Below the pieces are notes generated by a model, which had not been told where the DNA came from, ran no database searches, and saw nothing but the letters and a program-made list of their open reading frames with translations. A DNA stretch of 64,000 nucleotides from Ochotona curzoniae (Eukaryota > Chordata > Mammalia > Lagomorpha > Ochotonidae). How positions within the stretch are numbered: the stretch's first letter is position 1; each line of letters starts with the position of its first letter. Where the stretch lies: assembly GCF_017591425.1 (NCBI RefSeq), contig NW_024466218.1, positions 15,886,001 through 15,950,000 on the forward strand. The letters are read 5' to 3'. This document shows, piece after piece, positions 57,685-64,000 of this stretch. The position numbers and the translations under genes are program-made.

Positions 57685-57968
57685 TTTTTAGGATTAATAT
57701 TTATTGGAAAATTAGACACACAGAGAGGAACAGAGATAAAGAAGAAGATTTTCTGTCTGCTAATTCACTCCCCAAGCAGCCACAGCAACCAGTGCTGCAG
57801 CGATCCGAAGCCAGGAGCCTAGAGCTTCTTCTAGGTCACACACATGTGAAGAGTCCCAAGGCTTTGGGCCATCCTTGTCTGCTTTCCCAGGTCACAAGCA
57901 GGGAACTGGATGGGAAGCAGCGTTACCGTGATTAGAACCGGCACCCATCTGGGATCCTGGCACGTGCC
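57685..57968 (-). mobile_element. CSINE, left arm of a head-to-head pair
   Basis: 'GGATTAATATTTATTGGAAA', 'CTAATTCACTCCCCAAGCAG', 'GCTTTCCCAGGTCACAAGCA' and 'CATCTGGGATCCTGGCACG' follow the antisense order, then stop where about 70 bp of head should follow. The right arm starts immediately. Confidence 0.92.
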
Positions 57969-58245
57969 ATAATCCCTTATGGGCACTGGTTCTAATCCTG
58001 GCAGCCCTGCTTCCCATCCAGTTCCCTGCTTGTGACCTGGGAAAGCAGTTGAGGACAGCCCAAGGCCTTGGGACCCTGTACCCACGTGGGAGACCTGGAA
58101 GAGCTCCTAGCTTCAGAGCTCAGTTCCGGCCATGGTGGCTGCTTGGGGAGTGAATCACGGGACAGAGGATCTTCCTCTCTGTCCCTCCTTCTCTCTGTAT
58201 ATCCGCCTTTCCAATAAAAATAAATAAATCTTTTTTTTAAAAAAT
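57969..58245 (+). mobile_element. CSINE, right arm of a head-to-head pair
   Basis: It starts within the body at 'AATCCCTTATGGGCACTGG', then 'GGTTCTAATCC', 'GACCTGGGAAAGCAGTTGAG' and tail 'CCAATAAAAATAAATAAATC' plus poly(A). The tRNA-like head upstream of the B box is missing. Confidence 0.93.
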
Positions 58246-58494
58246 GTAGAAATGAAAGATTGACCCCTAAAATTATAATTATAATGAGATAGAACTAGGT
58301 ATCATAAGTGTCCCAAATAGTACAACCCAATAATCAGTCAGAAACTACAGAGAAAATTTTTAGTTGCCATATTGCACTAAGAACTTTTCTAAACTTTAGT
58401 TTCATTTCTGTGTAAACTCTTACATAACACTAAAAATATAATCTGATGAGACTTGGTTTAGGAAAAAAAAGATAAGGATCACTTAATTGTCACT

Positions 58495-58600
58495 TATCAG
58501 CAATTTTTATTGAGATCCTATTGCATGCCTTGTATATTGGATGATGTTATGAATAAACAAAGTGCATGGTCACCTTCCTTCCCACTATAAAGTTGTACTT
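58495..58600 (-). mobile_element. L2 LINE relic
   Basis: 'TTTTTATTGAGATCCTATTG', 'CATGCCTTGTATATTGGATG' and 'GAATAAACAAAGTGCATGG' resemble the antisense L2 3' end. Confidence 0.5.
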
Positions 58601-58629
58601 TACAGTTTATATGCTATCTCATTTTCAAC

Positions 58630-58885
58630 TTTATAGTCCAGCATGGCAGTTACACACTTGAATTCTGCATCAGACATTCTAAATTTAAATCCTGGCTCTA
58701 GCACTTTCCAGCTGTGTGACCTCAGGCAATTTGCTTAATCTTGCCAAGCCTCAATTTCCTCATTTGTACAGCAACGGTAATAGGGTTCTTGGGAAGATTA
58801 AAAGAGATAATTCAGGCAAAGCACTTAGCACAGTGTCTGGCACCAAGTAAATCCTCAATAAATGTTAGCTATGCCTATTATCATC
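58630..58885 (+). mobile_element. MIR SINE, nearly full length
   Basis: 'TTTAAATCCTGGCTCTAGCA', 'CCAGCTGTGTGACCTCAGGC', 'CCTCAATTTCCTCATTTGTA', 'AAAGCACTTAGCACAGTGTC' and 'CCTCAATAAATGTTAGCTAT' follow the MIR consensus from head to 3' end. Confidence 0.93.
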
Positions 58886-59814
58886 TTTAAAACCTCCCTG
58901 TGAGGTAGATATGGCACTAAGGCACACATTATTTATACATTTAAGAGACCCAGGGTTGAGAAAAAGTATGTTAGTTGCAAAGGGTGGCATGGCTGATGGA
59001 GGTGTCAGCCTGTTTTGCAACCCAGGGTAAGTAAGGAACTAACACAGACATACATGGCAAAAATGCAAGTGTGCAAACAGCTGAGGAAGGTGACTGTCCT
59101 TCCTGATGGTTCTCCCTTCTTTAATTAATATGCAGTGTGCTACAGACCAACCAAATGAGCACATATTTAACGTTAGGATGTTACTTAGAGTTGAGTTTCT
59201 TTCTCCTTTTCATTTTCTTCATTCTTTTTTGAAAAATACCAGCATAAAACACTTTAATGAAATAATAAAATTTGGAACTTAAAAGTGATGCCAGAGGCAA
59301 GGGGAGATGGGGCAATAATGTTTTTTTCACCAAATCACTATTCATGACAGCAAAGGGAAGATATTGGAAGAACCAGGAGCTTTGGAGTGGAGATAGTCTG
59401 GCCAGCTTTCAGTCCTGTGCTCCTCCATTTCCTCTCTCTATTTATGGAGACTGCCTGTTGTCACGAGCTAGGGATATTAGTCCATAGCCTGACCTTCACC
59501 ATGGTTTCAGATTCTTGGGAAGTTCCTAAAGGGAAGTGAGAGTGCTTGTTAAAAAAAAAATACCGCATCCTGGGATGAAATCTTGCTTTTCTTGGTCTAA
59601 CAGCTCATGCACTAAGCTGATTATCCCAAACTGGTATCTGTACCAGGAACTAGAAGGGGCTGTTTGTCTGGTTCAGTTGTTTGCCACTAAATAGGATGTA
59701 GCTCTTACTGATTTGATGGTTTAAAGTACATGATACTCAAATTGATAGAGTGTTTGTGTTTCATGCCGCTGCAGCAGATTGGATAAATTGTATTGTGCAC
59801 TGGTGTAAGCTTGA
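58886..59814. other. Unassigned sequence
   Basis: No gene or confident repeat. The part next to 59815 may be the degraded 3' side of the L1 fragment. Confidence 0.5.
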
Positions 59815-59985
59815 TTAGATAAACATTGCGCCAGTACCAGGCTGTTTTGATAACCACTGCTCTATAGTATGTCCAGAGGTCTGGAACTGTGATTTCCCCC
59901 TGCTAACTTCTTGTTCTTTAGGATGGTTCTGGCTATTTGTGGTTTTTTGTGCTTCCAGATGAACTTTTGAATCATTGTATCCAGT
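59815..59985 (-). mobile_element. L1 LINE ORF2 fragment, frameshifted
   Basis: On the minus strand, one frame encodes 'KFIWKHKKPQIARTILKN', a segment near the C-terminal side of L1 ORF2 (after the reverse transcriptase core). The matching continuation lies in another frame, so a frameshift sits near 59891-59900, at the C run 'TTTCCCCC'. Both ends are truncated. It is not functional. Confidence 0.85.
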
Positions 59986-60939
59986 GTGAGTTGCTGTGTC
60001 TGACATGTGCACTTGTGATAATTCCTAACACTCCCCTCTTCCTCATGTGGTAGAATGAAACAGTCCACTGGTCAGCATGGGCCAGCTCCTGAGCTTCTAA
60101 GCAGCTGCTTCCAATTCATTTCTGGGATAGATTTGATCAACTCACAGCACTTAATACTCCCAATGCCAATTCCTATTCTAAAAGAGTTAGCCCATCACTT
60201 ATACTGTTAATAATTGATCATATGTTTAATTAGAAACCTATGTACAATGCTAAAGTTAAATCTTCACCCCAAAATGAAAACTAAATGAAATTAGTCACTT
60301 GATGTTTATAGGATATCATTTAGATGAATACATATATGAGGAGAAAGGGAAGCCGAGTGACAGAACATGTTTGGACAGATGTTTTCACAGAGTATAATGG
60401 AGTTGCAGAAAAAGATGCTTATGGATTCAGTTTCACACATGAAAACCAGACCCCTGCATGGCAGATCCAAGCATGGGTTGCTAAGGAAATGGGGGACTGA
60501 GGCACTTCTGTAGTTCTAGTGTTAGAATCTCCACATGTAACATCAGAATTGTGGTCTTAGCTAGTTCAGGGTCACACTCAAGACTAAGATCCAGCTTACT
60601 TCTCAAGGCCACCTCTCTCTACATGAATTACACCCAATCATTGAATTGAACCAAATAGTGTTAACATGTATTCAGACAATCACTGCTATTTACAGATACG
60701 CCCAGAGTGTCATAAAGGAAGAACAATTACCTTCAGTACCATGACATCCTCCAAGCCTGGTTACCAAACACGGGGAAGCCCAAGGATCACAAGGTGTTAG
60801 AACCATTTCTCAGCCAGATTCACCTGTGTAAAGCAGATCAGAACATGCAAGATGTTGTTGGTCTTGGGGTTCCTGAAATCCCGCAAAATATGCACTGAAT
60901 CACCACAGGTGATTGTCAAAAGGTGACTTCATATGTCCC
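59986..60939. other. Unassigned sequence
   Basis: No gene or confident repeat. The first 100 bp may be L1-related but I could not match it. Confidence 0.5.
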
Positions 60940-61036
60940 AGACTTGTTGAAAATGACCTTGTATGGGTCCCAAATGTCAGCGTTACTACATGCATTCTGG
61001 GTGAATTTTAAACCCATAAAAGTTTGAGAATCACTC
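60940..61036. mobile_element. MER5-like DNA transposon relic
   Basis: 'CTGGGTGAATTTTAAACCCA' and 'AAAAGTTTGAGAATCACTCA' fit the terminal part of MER5 ('ccaggtgattctgatgc..aaagtttgagaaccactg'). The other end is unclear. Confidence 0.55.
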
Positions 61037-61084
61037 ACTTAAATTCCATACCTATGACCTAAATCTTACCGCTGCATGCATTGC

Positions 61085-61137
61085 TCTTAACATAGTGCTT
61101 GGCCTACAACAGCTACACAATAAATATTTTTCTTCAA
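61085..61137 (+). mobile_element. L2 LINE 3' tip
   Basis: 'CTTAACATAGTGCTTGGCCT' and 'CACAATAAATATTTTTCTTC' fit the last 50 bp of L2 ('ctagcacagtgcctggc..caataaatgtttgttga'). Confidence 0.6.
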
Positions 61138-61411
61138 GTGCGTTCTTCTTTCGCATGTCCTAGTCCCTGGACATTTAGAGACCTCTCTCCTTCTAGAACT
61201 TCCCACCTCATCCTTAAAGTCTTGCACACAGCTGACTTTCTAAGGAAAAGCTCCGCATCCTACTTAGTCAACACATGTACTATATTGTCTTAAAACAACT
61301 CTCCAAGTGTCATTTTAATTATTTCTCCCAGCTGTAATTAAATATCCCTTAGAAGAATGCCCAAGCCTATTGTTTCTTCATTCACAATTTTTATTCATTC
61401 TGTAGTTTAAT

Positions 61412-61575
61412 TCAGGAGTAAGCATAGTGGCAGAGTGAGTTAAACGAATGTCTGCAGTGGCAGCATTCCATAGAGTTATTGACTGGTTCGTGTCCCAGAC
61501 ACTCCCTTTGTGTTGCAGCTCCCTGTTAATCACCAGGGAAAGCAGCAGAGAATGCCCCGATGAATATCTATACAA
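61412..61575 (+). mobile_element. Old CSINE, 3' truncated
   Basis: 'AGGAGTAAGCATAGTGGCAG' head, 'GGTTCGTGTCCCAGACACTC' (B-box region), 'AAAGCAGCAGAGAATGCCC'. The 3' half, with pyrimidine tract and tail, is missing. Confidence 0.78.
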
Positions 61576-63920
61576 TTCTCTTACCTGCTTTGCTCCAGAG
61601 AAAGAAGAAAGCTACTCATTTTCCTGCTCCAATCTAATGAAAAGCACCTTCATATTTCCTTTATTCAACTGATGCTTTATTGTATCACACAATGTTGATT
61701 TTTTTTTCACTGTGTGGCAGGGAAATGCTAGAATCAGTTTTATATAAAAGGCTCTCCCAGAACTGAGTAGCTGTAGGCAAGATTGGTTGGCAGCACGGAT
61801 TCAACATGTGCAGATGTGGATCTAGCTGTGAGAAAGGAAAAAAAAATGAGATTTAAACAGACATGTCAAGTTTGAAAAGCCTAAATATTTCATCTTTAGT
61901 TTAGCAATTAGTCGCTTGAAAAGCATCTCATTGGAAATATCTTCATAAACATCTTAAAGACAGGAAAAATAAATTGGCATTTTCTAATCCATAAAATTAT
62001 TCCCCAAATGATAAAACTGAGGAAAACTAAAAGGCACTTAATATACAAAGGTATTGTTGGAAGAGTCTATAAAGATCAAGCAATCAAATCCTGTCATGGA
62101 GAAGCTGATGCTCTGAGACAAAATTTGCAAAAATTCGTAAAGATTCTTAGCTCTCACTTTGTATGGTCCACAGGTTAGCCAAAATAGTAATGCCAGGGAC
62201 TTGTAAGGGTGTTCAAGAGAGAAGGCGAAGTGAACAAACAATAACCCAGGGTCACATAGCCAATCCCAAAACTGGCAGCCTGTCATTCCGAACCCTTACT
62301 GCCTCCCAGAACAGACCTGTGTAAGTGCTCGCCAACTTACGAGCAAAAACAGTCTGCATGTGTAAAGGCTTTCGATTTGGTACGGAAAGCCCATTTCACA
62401 GGGAAATACGGTTATAGGGTTTCTACTGCACCTCACCTCCGCTTTACAAAGCTGTGCCCCATTCTTACTTTGGCAGATATCTGCGATGCACAGTTTACGA
62501 GAACTAAAACAGCACCCAGGTTCTTTAAAAGCTATCGTAATGGCTAAGGTTCTCAGAATCAGAAAATTATTCCCCAAGAACCAGCAATTTAGACATTGGT
62601 GGTTGTCTTCAGAAGACTCCAGTAAAATGATGTTACTGTGTATTACGAATGTAAGACAACTTGATGTTTCACAGAGAAGTTGGCTTTGTTAGTCAAATAA
62701 CCCTAGTAGGAAGGGAAATAAGATAAACAAACCTAATCCATTGTTGCACCTGTATGGGAAAATCAGGAGAGTAGATGATTAATTCTGCTACAGAAAGTCT
62801 CAATCTGACACCACATTTAAAACTAAACTCAGGGGAGACTTAGGCCTCAAGAGTTGAATACCAGGGTTGGGATACACCACAAGAACACAGACAGATACAC
62901 AGGATGTATTTACAGGTCTGTGAGAAGCCCTGAGCGAAATGAAGAGAAACGAGAATTTAAGGAGTAGATTTGTATCAGATTTGCTTTTTGGCATTAGTGA
63001 TTTTGTGTGTTTCCTGCTTTTCAAGCACCTTGGAATGAAAAAAAAAAATCTCAAGGACTCTTAATCTTTGGCCTTGTTCTCTTACATGTTAGAGTGAATT
63101 AGGTCCAAATTACATGTCTGTTTCTTATCACTATGCTTATGAATAATAGGAAAGACATGGAACCTTTCTTAACTTGTTTGCTTATTAAATGGAAGAGGTT
63201 TACTATTGACTCACTACTAAAGATAAAGTTTTCAAAAATTCCTAGACAGAGCTATGTAAATATTCATTATCATCATTATTGTGAATATGTACCCAGCAGG
63301 CTTGGTGGAAAGGAAAACATCCAACACCAGTGAAGGACACAGAATTAAATTTCTAGAAAAAATGCCTTATATTCTAGGACGGCAAAGGGATAGCTAACAT
63401 TGGAAATCCAGAACTAGCACAGACAAGAGACACACCTGGCATGCAAAACCAATATGAAAAGGCAAAATTAATATATCTGATAGGATGCTACCCTAGGTTT
63501 TCTAGAAGTAATAATTCAACAATATTTAAGAAGGACAAAATGCTGCAAATGTTTTTTGAAAGGCAACTAAAAAGGGTCTTTTCTTAACACACTTGATTGT
63601 GTATAAATCTCTCTTATATCAAAAAGTAACAGAATTGTGTGCCTTTCAATACAACTAATGTATCTTGTAATCATGGTATAAATAAAATGTGTACAAAGCA
63701 TTTTATTTTTTTTATATGTGTTTCAAAGACTTCATATGTGACACTGACAAGTCTTTAGGATCTTAAAGCTAGTCAGTGACTAAAAAACAGGTCAGCTAAG
63801 TTAAAATAGATGTAATTTCAAACACATTTTAAGAATTTCCAAAGAATCAAATTTATTATATGCTCAATTTCAATGTGAATTTTTCCCATTGTTTCAACTT
63901 TCCCATCCCAACTCTCTATT
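61576..63920. other. Unassigned 2.3 kb, repeat-poor
   Basis: No gene or SINE. A possible antisense MIR piece lies at 62170-62295 ('CCCAGGGTCACATAGCCAAT', 'TGTCATTCCGAACCC'). 62300-62480 has several CpGs. AT-rich after 63050. Confidence 0.5.
62170..62295 (-). mobile_element. Possible MIR relic
   Basis: 'CCCAGGGTCACATAGCCAAT' fits the antisense MIR word 'cccaaggtcacacagcta', and 'GTCATTCCGAACCC' fits 'gggattcgaaccc'. Confidence 0.4.
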
Positions 63921-63923
63921 TTT

Positions 63924-64000
63924 TAAGATTTATTTTACTTATTGTAAAAACAAGGTTAGGGAGAGAGGGGTAGAGTGAGGGAAGAGAAAGAGAGAAATCC
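63924..64000 (-). mobile_element. CSINE tail, cut by right window edge
   Basis: 'TTTAAGATTTATTTTACTTA' followed by a purine-rich tract is the antisense tail of a CSINE. The body continues beyond the window. Confidence 0.75.

Overview
This 64 kb window is vertebrate, mammalian nuclear DNA, and I found no gene in it that I can defend. It is AT-rich and CpG-poor, stop codons are dense in all six frames, and the longest open frames (about 175 codons) have no recognisable domain or lie in repeats. The dominant feature is one tRNA-derived SINE family, with about 45 copies or pieces on both strands. Its youngest copies have a tRNA-like head (A box near 'TGGCGCAATGG', B box 'GGTTCTAATCC'), a body with 'CCATATGGGCGCCGG' and a tail ending 'CCAATAAAAATAAATAAATC' plus poly(A). 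I recognise this as the lagomorph C repeat (CSINE). The head and tail look to me like the pika (Ochotona) form rather than the rabbit form. Lagomorph is a strong inference; the genus is a weaker one made from memory.

Layout. 0-6 kb: an old CSINE at the left edge, L2 and MIR relics, and LTR-like fragments (about 2.24-4.56 kb) broken up by SINEs. 6-16 kb: full-length CSINEs with clear target-site duplications (TSDs), an L1 3'-UTR-like piece at 10.4 kb, a (CA)n tract and a 54 bp direct repeat. 16-24 kb: an L1 5'-UTR-like segment (19.1-20.0 kb) and an exact-length 80 bp tandem duplication (21.9 kb). 24-34 kb: young CSINEs, with two cases of one SINE inserted in another (32 kb and 33.3 kb). 34-48 kb: a repeat-poor stretch at 34.5-36.2 kb, then more SINEs, a MER20 DNA transposon (43.7 kb) and microsatellites. 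48.7-52.9 kb: the longest repeat-poor block. 53-64 kb: a young CSINE (53.5 kb), two CSINEs arranged head to head (57.7-58.2 kb), a nearly full MIR (58.6 kb), an L1 ORF2 fragment with a frameshift (59.9 kb), a MER5-like relic and another CSINE cut by the right edge.

The window is therefore intergenic or deep intronic. If it has a function, the likeliest places are the repeat-poor blocks, which could hold enhancers; that is inference and needs an alignment to other mammals. I saw no undescribed multi-gene system. The most interesting items are structural: the head-to-head SINE palindrome, the nested SINEs, a copied segment next to one of them, local duplications, and a SINE subfamily that lacks one base in its B box.
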